DNA of 64,000 bases, taken from the NCBI GenBank assembly GCA_964023205.1, contig OZ026833.1, forward strand, positions 32,700,830 through 32,764,829, written 5' to 3'. Positions within the stretch are counted from its first letter, which is position 1. Every line of letters starts with the position of its first letter. The stretch comes from Lutraria lutraria. Its lineage: Eukaryota > Mollusca > Bivalvia > Venerida > Mactridae. This document shows, piece after piece, positions 40,049 through 52,400 of this stretch. Under the pieces are notes generated by a model. It was not told the origin of the DNA and did not search any database. It saw only the letters and a list, made by a program, of their open reading frames with translations. Made by a program: the position numbers and the translations under genes.

Positions 40049-40645
40049 TTGAGTATTACATGCACACACATTTTATAGTTTACAAAATAACTAGAGTATT
40101 ACATGCACACACACTTTACAGTTTAAAAAATAACTAGAGTATTACATGCACACATACACACACACACACACTTTACAGTTTACAAAATAACTAGAGTATT
40201 ACATGCATACACACACACTTTACAGTTTACAAAATAACTAGAGTATTACATGCATACACACACACTTTACAGTTTACAAAATAACTAGAGTATTACATGC
40301 ACACACACTTTACAGTTTACAAAATAACTAGAGTATTACATGTACACACAGACACACATTACACTTTATACAATAAATAGATAATTACATGCACACACAC
40401 TTTACAGTTTACAAAATAACTAGAGTATTACATGCACACACACTTTACAGTTTACAAAATAACTAGAGTATTACATGTACACACAGACACACATTACACT
40501 TTATACAATAAATAGTGTATTACATGCACACACACTTAACAGTCTATATAATATGTAGTGTATTACTTGCACACACACTTAACAGTCTATATAACATATA
40601 CTCGTAGTGTCTTACTTGCACAAACACTTTACAGTTTATAAAATG
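40049..40645. repeat. 43-57-bp minisatellite with embedded variable (CA)n, about 13 copies
   Basis: Each unit reads gagtattacatgc, a (CA)n run of varying length, ctttacagtttacaaaataacta. A variant pair (ordinary unit plus a gtacacacagacacac unit) occurs twice (about 40280-40375 and 40420-40515), showing block duplication. The last three units are diverged. Confidence 0.9.
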
Positions 40646-43071
40646 AATCATTGTTATACACACAATACTTGTGGGGGTAAATAACAAAATATATAAATCA
40701 CAGAGATAATTGTCCATGATCATTTAATTTGAATAGCAAATATCATAATTAAATTATTTGAATGCTATTCATTTTTTGGAAGACCTTAGTCTGAGCCCTA
40801 ATCTTGTTTTAACAATACCAGACTTAGTCAATTCATTGCAATATCAAGATGTGGTTACTTTTAACATTTTAAATCATGCCAATTGATATGTATATCTATT
40901 TGAATAATACTATCGTCTTATTCCAACCAACTTGATATATCGAAAATCGTAAACACATGTATTGAGAATTGAGCCTTGGGACTGCAAAACCTTGGACACT
41001 GGACAAAATAAGATGATCTTTGTTAATTAATACTAGTAACCCTTCGGATGTTTGAAAAGCGATATAAAATTTAAGAGTCACAATGGAAGTATTTATCAAA
41101 AGCATGAGTCGAATGTTACTGGTTTTTATACATGTACTCGTATAATATATATATTTATTGCCCTGATGAGTCGAAGGAAGACACCGGTTGGCGATTAAAA
41201 TATATTTATCATACCTATGGAATGTTAATTATTTTTCAGCTCCAATTTAATTTACTTGACTTCGGACAATTTTTAACATTTCATATATAAGAGATGTATA
41301 GAAAAGCTTCGTGAGATGTCCAAGTTCAAAGCTAGATGTTGGCTACTTATATAACATATTACACACATAACAAACTGAAAAAAAGACGTTGCTTTCCTTC
41401 ATTGAATATCCTTGAACTGCCTTTCGTTTTATAGACTTACAGTACAATTAATTGCTTTATATAACTATATGAACACGAACTGGTATTCGGTATTGTACCA
41501 GCTGTTACCCTCGCAATTTAGTTTTCATAAACAACTTTATATCATACACCGAACGATATAATATTGATTAAGTTCGAAATATCACTAAACCTGTGTTTTC
41601 TTGACCCACTGAATAACGTTGAGAAATATTTACATAAAACTAATTTTGGATGTTATTTTTCCTTTTTGTTTGCTTAGTTTTTATAGCACTGGTATTTAGA
41701 GGAATAATATATGAGCATGCTTCAAATAGCAGGTAACTGTATCACACCTAATAAATGTCATATATTTATAGGAAATAGTTCTTACTAATTTATTTTGGCA
41801 GCGCGCCTGGCATATTAATTTTACTAGGTTTTTGGGTCAGGTACGTTAACTATTTGAGTATTTATGGTACAAAAATTCGGGCGATAGTAGATTATTATGT
41901 TAAACTAATTAAAATTGTTTCTTGATACACATAATATGGCAAATATATGCGATAACTGTACTTTTATCATAACTCCCGGGGTTTATGAATATTTCAAGCA
42001 CTTAACTACGATGTTGTGCCATTTTAACGATGTTATACCATTGAAATAGTTTCGGTTGTTATAGCCAAATTCGAAAGAAATGAAATGTAAATAAATGTTA
42101 AATATTGATGTATCGAAGAAAATAAATACAAATGTGGTTTGTTTTACTGATACCTCATTATTTCTGATTGAAATCGAAATATAATACTTTAGTTTTTTTT
42201 CATCCACATAGCTGTAATAATCTATGTTTGTTTATTATACTCACATTGACCTTTAACCCGCTGTAATTTCGATAAAACTGCTTCTTTGATACTGAGGCAT
42301 GCGTTCATAGATACATTGATTCTATTTCACAATGTTAAAGAAAAAACGCTACGGACCTCAAAAATGCCCATTCTACGCCTTGTTTAGGCTTAAACAATTT
42401 TCCTGTTTCCAATACCCCGACATAACCTATTGTTTTAGATAATAAAATTTATATTGAAAAAGAGTTCAATCGGGCTAACGACCCATTTTCTATTGGTGTA
42501 TACATTATATTGGCTTAAAATAGTGTTTACTAGTTTCCCGGATCTAATATAAGTTGTTATGCTAATAAATGTCGATAGTTCATTACGTAAACCAACTAAG
42601 CTAACTTGCATACACTTTTACTTTCACAATCTGAATCACGACGGCTTTGTTAAGTTTACATCTATATGAAATCAAACAATTAAAAAATTAGGTGAAAAAT
42701 TACCCAGCTTAAAAGTTCATTTTCGCATCATAAAAGTTTAGCTTACATTTCAACGTTGTGTAGATTTTGTATGGTGTCGTTAATCACACGAGACAACGAC
42801 ACTCGTGGCAGATACCAGCATTCCATTGAGAAACTCCGCTACCACGCTCTAACGAGCCAAATTACTTTTTAACAACGTAAAAGTCACAAGGCAGTCGAGA
42901 ACAAATATGTCACAAGTCAACCTCCGTTACAAAACTCACATTTGATAGCCGTATAAGATTAAACCTTAAGCCTTAACTTACTTTTAAATTAATGACAGAT
43001 GATGTGCGTCTTCTTCTATTTTAATATATATCGGTGGTTAATATTTTAGAGCGCGCTGTCACCTTTCTTCT
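40646..43071. other. Non-genic interval
   Basis: AT-rich. Open frames of 69-74 codons show no motifs. No repeat structure recognised. Confidence 0.4.
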
Positions 43072-43166
43072 TATTCTTCTCTCTCTCTCTCGCTCTAACT
43101 CATTTTCTCATTCACCCTTTCCCTTCCTGGCTTCCTTCTTCCCTCGCTCCCTCCCTCCCTCTCTTT
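43072..43166 (+). repeat. 95-nt polypyrimidine tract
   Basis: A nearly pure C/T stretch (ttcttattcttctctctctctctcg to ctccctccctccctctcttt) interrupted by few purines. It is a simple-sequence tract with triplex potential. Confidence 0.8.
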
Positions 43167-43499
43167 CTGTGGATATACTAGATGTTTAGATTAGTTTTGT
43201 TTGAAACATTTAAATGTTTTGATAGGAAATCAATTATTGAATAATCAATTGTAACATATCCAATTTAACATTTATATAAGAATAATAATATTATGTTATG
43301 TCTATAGTCTCATGAGTTGTGATACGAGTACAGTGTGCTATTATTATATCAATTATTATTTGTCATAGCAATTATTATATATCTTAATAATTATAAGCTA
43401 TTTTCATCTAATAGTATTCGTTTACTGCGTGTAAATCAGCGTATATAAAATAACGTCTGCAATGACCATTGGATGTAGTATACGATGGATTATAAACTT

Positions 43500-43910
43500 A
43501 ACCCATGTCACCGACTAGGTCCGCGTTTCTATGGCGTTCCCGTTGCCTTCCAGAAAAAATACAGAACGCCGAGTAGCGCGCATCGAAAGCATTGTCCCCA
43601 CAACGCAGTGGCATCGCCAGTAGACGCATTGGGATCGCATAGAACTCCGAGCGATAGCGTGCACTTTAAGCAAGACGCCGCCGATAGCAACCCCACAAGA
43701 GCTCCGCGGACGCACACAAAGGGGACTGTACGTGTGCAGCAGTTGACATTGGTGTTTACACGGAGGTTGCACGGCGTTGCCCAAGATGTTACTGAGTCAC
43801 TACGGCGCTTTTACGTACTGTTTTTACTGCGATCTCGCAACGATTTTTTCAGCTGTCGTGATGAGCATTGTGCTCCCATGGCGCTTCTTCCGCGTTCTTC
43901 TGCGTTTGTA
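43500..43910. other. CpG-rich patch in AT-rich DNA
   Basis: About 400 bp with dense CG dinucleotides (gagtagcgcgcatcg, gacgccgccgatagc, ctccgcggacgc), unlike its surroundings. It is open in several frames on both strands (142 codons +, 89 codons -). No domain is recognisable and no frame is favoured, so I do not call a gene. It could be an unmethylated regulatory island or a recent insertion. Confidence 0.55.
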
Positions 43911-44012
43911 TGACATAAACAAACCAAAATAGTATAATTAAAATACTGAATGAACTCATGGAAACTGAACTTACATAGTCTTGTACTGCAGCATGATTCG
44001 GTAATTAGTTTA

Positions 44013-44698
44013 AAGTCCCATAAGCTTTTCGCTATAAAAAATATATATATGCAAAAACAAGCAATTGCTGATATTATCCCTAGATAATAATTACCGACGA
44101 AACGAGCCTATTTTTCTTCTAAAAACACTCACTCCGCTGTGAATTTTGCTTTTGTAAACTTGAAATATATAGAGCGTGTGACGTCACTTTGCGCTGTACG
44201 CATAATATGACTGCGGGAAAACACAGCTGTTCGATGAATAGTATTTTTGTCAATGATATTGAAAAACTACGATTGTGGTTTTGGAAACATTTTTCTAGAA
44301 GAATTATACTTATGAGTATTAGTTTATTATTACTGATTTGTTTCTCCCCACTATTTCCCAACTGAAAACACAACCGGCGTAATGGCGGTAAAATACCGGT
44401 GTCATGGTAAACATTGCCTACTCTCTTCGCAAATAATTTAAGTACACGTTTAAATAACATATTGTATGTGTATTACTTATATCATGCAATTATTTTATGC
44501 TCTCCATAATGGAGGACTGAATAAAAAATACAGTCAATATCCTTTATGAAAAAAGCAACTTCATACAATGAAACACTTAAACCAATATATAATTATGTTT
44601 CTTGTAATTCGTCTATGAAGTATGCACGAGAGGAAAACACACCGGATTACAAACAGACACTATTTCGACCGATACATTTATATAAGCTTATGGGACTT
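44013..44698. mobile_element. MITE subfamily II, longer copy with an inserted repeat
   Basis: Left end aagtcccataagctttt with TTA before it; right end aagcttatgggactt. It is twice the length of the 6.5 kb copy because ~340 bp extra lies between about 44278 and 44620. That extra includes a reversed fragment of the 22.8/25.2 kb repeat (about 44480-44615). The right target duplication is lost, and another repeat (44690-44785) abuts it. Confidence 0.7.
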
Positions 44699-44785
44699 GC
44701 ATGGCGGATGTAGATATATGTAGTATTTAGGTCCGCAAAAAAGTCATGCGCGCCAAGCGAGTGACAGCTATGGAAAGTTGAACTA
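44690..44785 (-). repeat. Dispersed repeat D (cactcgct-ggtgcgcatg family), reverse copy
   Basis: On the minus strand it reads gaactgaac, agctgtcactcgct, gcgcgcatg, cggacctaa and tctacatccgccatgcaa. The same order appears at 8118-8220, 57176-57350 and 63210-63375. It is probably a short interspersed element of unknown class. Confidence 0.65.
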
Positions 44786-46517
44786 AAGTTCAGTTTCTAA
44801 AAATGGTATATGCTCAGACAATCGCCAACATGAACTCCGTGGTAACGCAATAGAGCGTCGTGTGAGCTCCCTAGCAACGCTTTGGTCGCTTTTAGAACGC
44901 CGTGGCATCTCCATTTTCACGAAATTCACATAGTTTGCCTTGCGATATCACGACGCTAACGCCAACGCAAGGGGAAAAGGGTATAATTATGACAGTGGTA
45001 TTATAAGCCAGCCAAAAGTGTAAACTTATTTCTAGAAATATGAAACTAGGCCAATCCTTAAGTACATAAATCAACCAGCACTTACTTAACCGATGCAACT
45101 GTTTTAGTAACTTATTCTTTGTCATTTTATAATTGATATCAGCATGAAGTGTGTTTATTTTGGAACACGCATTATAAAGAATACGCTATATTTGAAATCA
45201 ACCGTTCAGATTTTAACAGTCGTCGTTGTACGTGATAAAATGAATAAAAAACATGCGCCGAAAATAACTGAGAATAAAAATTGTATTTTTACAGATATAT
45301 ATACATATGGAAACAACATGTATTCGTTAATTCAAATAAAGTTCAAACTGAAAACACGGGCCACTAAAAGGAAGAGCAAACTAGTCGGTATTACACGCAA
45401 TTGACCCCGTTTCAGATGTTTTTTTTTAAATTAACAATATGCATGTGTCATTAGATGTGTGTATATGATTTGTTAGAAAACTTGATGACCTTCATACACG
45501 GATGATTTTGATTAAGTCGAGGTCAGTTGTAGTAACAAATAGATTATCAATTAATTTCATAAGAACGTTTTAGCGTGTATTAACATATTTAAGCTTAGTG
45601 CTATATTGTCAATTATGTGATTCTTAAGATAGTTAAAATGAACGATTCTTACCACGATATTAGCATTAAAATGAAGGTCTGGTAACAATCATACAAAGAA
45701 AAAAACATTACATCATTAAACAGATAAGTCCGAACAATACAGCATTTAAATTAGGGATGTAATGCATTAAAACAGAATACATGTACACCTCGTTATAAAA
45801 TCCGTGTGCGTTCTTCTTGTTCGTTCGTTCGTTCGTTTCTTCGTTATTTCATCTTCAGCCAAAGACATGAATTGTCATTCCATATATGGAATGCTAATGT
45901 TTGATAATCAGAGATCGTGATATCACACAGATCAATTGATGTCACTTTAGTGTCACCACACCTACGTTTATTAAAACATAAAAGTCGCGAAATATGTTCA
46001 TTAAAGTGGGACCATCTTCTGTTAATTACTTATACGTCAATCTCGTCCAAATGTAAATGGCCTTTTGTCATTTAAACTCGTTTGTAATAAGCAACAAAAG
46101 GCGCGTTAATTTATTAGATAGTACTTTAACAAATAAAGGAAGTCCCAAAAAGTGTTTTTAAACTACAAATGTAGTTCATTTCTTGTTATTTTGGAACGAA
46201 CTATAAACAATACGCTAAATTGGGAGCCTGGAGCTCTTATAAAAAAGCCTAGCTATTCCATTCATGGACCAAATTGCGTCCATTTAATGTGTCATTAAAT
46301 GACATACTAGAATGCACTTTACATTATCAACTTAAAACAAAACACAGTAATGTTTTTTCTCCTTTTTATTCGGTTGGGTTTGAATATGTGGACATTTTGA
46401 CCATGATGACGCACATGTATTTCTTGATGAAATGAGACCAGTAGATTGTAGCAATGTATTCCACTAGAATATCCCTAGTACATTACAGATAAATAACCGA
46501 AAATAAAACGTATGACT
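44786..46517. other. Non-genic interval
   Basis: Contains a GC-richer stretch at 44820-44970 (gtggtaacgc, tagcaacgctttggtcgc) reminiscent in wording of the CpG patch at 43.5 kb, and a short (GTTC)n run at 45824-45842. No gene seen. Confidence 0.4.
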
Positions 46518-48984
46518 ATCAACTTCTCTAAACAACAACCAACTTCTCCAAACTCCTATCAACTTCTCCAAACTCCGACCAACTTCTCTAAACTCCAACC
46601 AACTCCTCTAAACTACAACCAACTCCTCTAAACTCCAACCAACTCCTCTAAACTACAACCAACTTCTCTAAACTCCAACCAACTCCTCTAAACTACAACC
46701 AACTCCTCTAAACTACAACCAACTCCTCTAAACTCCAACCAACTCCTCTAAACTACAACCAACTCCTCTAAACTACAACCAACTTCTCTAAACTCCAACC
46801 AACTCCTCTTAACTACAACCAACTCCTCTAAACTACAACCAACTCCTCTAAACTACAACCAACTCCTCTAAACTACAACCAACTCCTCTAAACTCCAACC
46901 AACTTCTCTAAACTCCAACCAACTCCTCTAAACTACAACCAACTCCTCTAAACTACAACCAACTCCTCTAAACTACAACCAACTCCTCTAAACTCCAACC
47001 AACTCCTCTAAACTACAACCAACCCCTCTAAACTACAACCAACTCCTCTAAACTACAACCAAGTCCTCTAAACTCCAACCAACTCCTCTAAACTACAACC
47101 AACTTCTCTAAACTACAACCAACTCCTCTAAACTACAACCAACTCCTCTAAACTACAACCAACTCCTCTAAACTACAACCAACTCCTCTAAACTACAACC
47201 AACTTCTCTAAACTACAACCAACTCCTCTAAACTACAACCAACTCCTCTAAACTACAACCAACTTCTCTAAACTCCAACCAACTTCTCTAAACTCCAACC
47301 AATTCCTCTAAACTCCAACCAACTCCTCTAAACTCCAACCAACTTCTCCAAACTCCAATCAACTCCTCTAAACTCTAACCAACTTCTCCAAACTCCAATC
47401 AACTCCTCTAAACTCCAATCAACTTCGCTTAACTCCAACCAACTCCTCTAAATACCAATCAACTTCGCTTAACTCCAACCGACTCCTCTAAACTACAACC
47501 AACTCCTCTAAACTACAACCAACTCGTCTAAACTCCAATCAACTCCTCTAAACTCCAACCAACTCCTCTAAACTCCAACCAACTCGTCTAAACTCCAATC
47601 AACTCCTCTAAACTACAACCAACTCCTCTAAACTCCAATCAACTCCTCTAAACTCCAACCAACTCCTCTAAACTCCAACCAACTCGTCTAAACTCCAATC
47701 AACTTCTCTAAACTCCAATCAACTCCTCTAAACTCCAATCAACTCCTCTAAACTCCAACCAACTCCTCTAAAGTCCAACCAACTTCTCCAAACTCCAACC
47801 AACTCCTCTAAACTCCAATCAACTCCTCTAAACTCCAACCAACTCCGCTAAATACCAATCAACTTCGCTTAACTCCAACCGACTCCTCTAAACTCCAATC
47901 AATTCCTCTAAACTCCAATCAACTCATCTAAACTCCAATCAACTCCTCTAAACTCCAATCAACTCCTCTAAACTCCAATCAACTCCTCTAAACTCCAATC
48001 AACTCCTCTAAACTCCAATCAACTCCTCTAAACTCCAACCAACTCCTCAAAATACCAATCAACTTCGCTAAACTCAAACCAACTTCTCAAAACTAAAACC
48101 AACTTCTCCAAACTAAAACCAACTTCTCCAAATTCCAACTAACTCTTCCAAATTACAGCCAAGTCTTCTAAACTCCAACCAACTTCTCTAAACTCCAACC
48201 AATTCCTCTAAACTCCAACCAACTCCTCTAAACTCCTACCAACTTCTCTAAACTCCAATCAACTCCTCTAAACTCTAACCAACTTCTCCAAACTCCAATC
48301 AACTCCTCTAAACTCCAATCAACTTCGCTTAACTCCAACCAACTCCTCTAAATACCAATCAACTTCGCTTAACTCCAACCGACTCCTCTAAACTCCAACC
48401 AACTCCTCTAAACTCCAATCAACTCCTCTAAACTCCAACCAACTCTTCTAAACTCCAACCAACTTCTCCAAACTCCAACCAACTCCTCTAAACTCCAATC
48501 AACTTCTCTAAACTCCAATCAACTCCTCTAAACTCCAATCAACTCCTCTAAACTCCAATCAACTCCTCTAAACTCCAACCAACTTCTCCAAACTCCAACC
48601 AACTCCTCTAAACTCCAATCAACTCCTCAAAACTCCAACCAACTCCGCTAAATACCAATCAACTTCGCTTAACTCCAACCGACTCCTCTAAACTCCAATC
48701 AACTCCTCTAAACTCCAATCAACTCCTCTAAACTCCAATCAACTCCTCTAAACTCCAATCAACTCCTCTAAACTCCAATCAACTCCTCTAAACTCCAACC
48801 GACTCCTCTAAACTCCAACCAACTCCTCAAAATACCAATCAACTTCGCTAAACTCAAACCAACTTCTCCAAACTAAAACCAACTTCTCCAAACTAAAACC
48901 AACTTCTCCAAATTCCAACGCAACTCTTCCAAATTACAGCCAAGTCTTCTAAACTCCAATCAATTGTTCTAAACTTCAACCATA
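46518..48984. repeat. 20-bp minisatellite, about 123 copies, G-poor on + strand
   Basis: The consensus is aactcctctaaactccaacc, with a ctacaacc form dominating the 5' third and a ccaatc form the rest. The period is strictly 20 bp until a 1-bp shift near 48920. Distinctive variant groups (aataccaatcaacttcgctt; aaaacc runs before aattacagcc) recur 780-900 bp apart, so the 3' half grew by segmental duplication. Complementary-strand units are rich in GG pairs. Confidence 0.95.
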
Positions 48985-49272
48985 AGTATTGCCCATGGCC
49001 AAACAAGTATAAACGCTCATGTGTTTGGTTATCGAACATTCCATGGATTTAGTTATAAGGGATTGGCCAGCATAGTATCCACTAGTATGGACTGTGTATG
49101 TGCTTTTGTTTAATTAATACATTTGCGAAAAGAAATACATGTATGTATCATTAAGATGCTGTACAGAGAAATGTTCCATCTTAAGTCTATTCTTGTCTAA
49201 TGAGATAATGATTTTTTTTTTCAAAAATCATTATTTTTAGCCTGTACACTGTTAAACTGTATTGTATGTTGC

Positions 49273-49278
49273 TATAAA
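49273..49278 (+). promoter_or_regulatory. Possible TATA box for the receptor gene
   Basis: TATAAA lies 81 bp before the receptor ATG and ~290 bp after the end of the 20-bp minisatellite. Transcription starting ~30 bp downstream would give a ~50-nt leader. In AT-rich DNA such a match is weak evidence by itself. Confidence 0.35.
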
Positions 49279-49333
49279 CGTTTAAATTATTTAATGTTGC
49301 AATAAACTTTCGTGTTAGTATATTTTCTTAAAC

Positions 49334-49357
49334 ATGGCGATCTTTTTTCAGCAATGA
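49334..49357 (+). promoter_or_regulatory. Seven-codon upstream ORF overlapping the receptor start
   Basis: ATG at 49334 runs MAIFFQQ and stops at TGA 49355-49357, which overlaps the receptor ATG (49354-49356) as AATGA. If the leader is unspliced this layout could support termination-reinitiation. If ttttttcag is used as an acceptor, the uORF is removed. Confidence 0.35.
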
Positions 49358-49429
49358 CGACGAGAGCAGCTTCGATTGGGATAGTGTTATATGTGCTTTT
49401 GTTACAAGCTCCAATCATCCAATCACAAG
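49354..49429 (+). CDS. Receptor exon 1: signal peptide
   Basis: Starts ATG ACG ACG and encodes a short basic start followed by a hydrophobic core (IGIVLYVLLLQAP). It ends CAA G|gtatgt (phase 1). Upstream, ttttttcag at 49343-49351 could be an acceptor joining a 5' UTR exon. Alternatively the TATAAA at 49273 drives a short unspliced leader. Confidence 0.75.
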
Positions 49430-52400
49430 GTATGTAACTAACACGTACACTTCAAGGACAACATTAATTAATTACATAAAATGCTTATAAAACAACAGGA
49501 AGTTATCCATAAACTAATTGTCACTAGAAAATCAATACAATTTATGACCCTCTTATATGACTAGGTGTCAAGTCTACAGACACTTAGCTGACCATGAAAA
49601 GACAGGATTAATCTCATTAGGGGCAATAAAACAATTAAGAGATTAGACCTCATGTGGATTTTTTCGCACTTCATAAAAGACAAAACAGATTGCTTCATGT
49701 TTTAGAAGTACAGTAAATCATTTACAAAGCAACACACTTTGTGAGTAGAAAATGTTGTTTAGAGGTTGTTTTTGGTGCTTTAGAGAGGTTAACTTAAAAG
49801 ATAAATAGTACAGAGGAAAAAGCATGCATTTCTTGAAGGGAAATTGTTGCTTAGGAGAGGGCCGCTGGGGAGAGGCTGTACTATACAATCGTTCCGACTA
49901 ACACCATCCTTTTTGAGATTCAAACTATACAGCGTGCAATTGATGTTTTATTCGAATAGCATAAATATATCCTCGCTTTAACATATGTTTCATCAGTATA
50001 ACATACGGTACCATATACACAATCAGTTCCAATACACTAGAAAAGTAAATATTCGCAAATGACTTAAAGTTAATTTTTTTTATAAAGTAATGTTATCTGA
50101 ATCGCATAATTGCCACACCGTCCACAAGCGGACAATCACAACGATGAGATCTCAACATGAGTAACCAATATGGTATGCCTGACAGTTTGGCATAATCGCT
50201 AAACATAAGAAAAAAAACTTATTATCACATCCAGTACACAACAAATAAATGTTGACTAAACAGAACATGTTTTTTTTAAATATTACCGAGTCAACTCTAG
50301 TACAACATTAGCAGACTATTTATATAAAGGCGCTACTATGTTAAGGGACAATGCATTGGTATGTTATTAATTTAAAACAAAATGCATATTTCGAAAATGG
50401 ATAAGCAATGAATTGTGTTTTCACAAAGCGTCAAACTTTCTTCTAAAGTCAATGTTAAATACTTGTTCAACTCTTCAAAGTTTACCTATAGTCTAGTGGT
50501 TCATTCAAAGGTAGACATTCGCCATATTCATAACTATAGTGAAATTTGAATACAGTGAAGTAATCATTTTGATTTTCAAAACTTCATCCCAAACCGTGTG
50601 CTGTTGTAAAGACAATGCATTGCTTATGTCAAACATGTATATTAGTCGTCATTATCGAAACTGTGCCCTTCGGGTTGAGTAAAGGTCTATTAAATCCTTA
50701 GTATATAATTATACTTTCGTTACATAGACGTAATGTCAGGTGTTCTCTCTTATAAAAGGGCATATATGATAAACTGTTTTCGTCAATGTGTTGTGCTCAT
50801 TCTCATTGATAATTTTATAATGAAAAATAAATTTAATTACTGCTCTTACCATAACCACAAAATATCTCGTTATATAATTATGTACTCTTTTAATGTTGGC
50901 AATAATGACGTGATGCGTTGTATAATCTCTATGTAATATCACTTTACAAGAAGCTGATATAGAAATGCTCGTATTGCAGATGATGAGGAAAGTAAAGGTC
51001 TTGGACAATGTGCCGCCACAGAGGATCTTGAACCCTGGAGTGGTACAATTTCAATTCGAGAGAAATGCTTTTACGACAGTCGCCCAAGGAACTGGACCAT
51101 TCCATTCCCCGATAATATTACTAATATCGATGGAAAGGTCAGGATCCAACTAACGTTTATCAACTTTACCCGTTCAACTGATGATGAAAATAAAGATGGT
51201 CCTGCTAACTGTGACCATACCGATAGGGTAAAGGTAAATAACCAGACAATGTTTTATTCATGCATAAAAGATCTTGTATATATTAAGCAGAAATAGCAAT
51301 ATCTAATAAGATGAATACATTTGTGAATATCAGACCTATAACCCATTTGTGACACAATACTTATTCAAATGTTGTGCAATAGTTGCTGAAGTGTTTTCGA
51401 ACTCATTAAAATACATTTTTTCAAATATTTAAATACCTTCAAATAGTGAACAATGTTTTGGCCAACTTATATGAATATAGAAATATGAAATGTTATTTAA
51501 TATTCCCAAGTTAACCGTAAATAAGCAATTATGAAGCTATGCGAGACCATGTAATCGACTCCTGTTCTACAAACTTCGGTTTTAAATTACAACCGAAGTT
51601 GCAGATTGATAAGGTGTTGTACTAGGCAATGGAAAAGTGACATCCTGTCACGATGTTCATGGCTTTGATACACTACTGTGTGTGGGCAGACAAAATAGGA
51701 TGTTGGACTGACTATATATTTCTTTAAAATGTGTTGACATGAGCACTGAATGTGTTACTAAGATAACATTGTAAATTCTTACTTAAATACCGATAAATGC
51801 TATTTAAACTAAATTAGTATGTGTAGTTCACGGAGGCGATTTTTTCCACCCAGTTTGAATGGATTTCCCGTCAACTTTTTCTAAACGTCGAGACATGCTG
51901 AAAACTACCAGTCATCGTTGATACATGTCATTGAATTGGTAACTAATTGTTTTAGAATATATACATAAACATGATTTATAATACTTGAAACGACTTTTGA
52001 ACTGCGCACGATATTCGTACAAATGTTTGACGTCTTCTATTTTTAGATCAGCGGAATACTTGGTGCACCGCCTACAATGTGTCGAGGAACAGAATCACCC
52101 ATATCACTGAACTACTACATCCACAAGAATGCTATCAACAGTTCATTACATATTGAATACACTCATGAAAACAGCGCTACGGATCAAACATTTGCTATCC
52201 AATATAATTGTGAGTTAAAACACTACATTTGTTCATACAAGTTTGTTTAACATTTCTAAATGTACAAGTATGTCACTATGTTCCGTTCGGCCTGGCTGAC
52301 TGGTTGTGATTTTGGATATATACCACCATCACTGGTGTATGTGGCTATGGACTTGCATTTAGTGTATGTTGTTCTATCACACTGCTGGTGTTGTTATGTT

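Noticed and set aside
43485..43913. 142-codon open frame and opposing frames
   Set aside because: The CpG-rich patch is open on both strands; no frame has a recognisable domain or splice context.
46518..48984. CRISPR-like repeat array
   Set aside because: Units are directly abutting with no unique spacers, and the window is eukaryotic.
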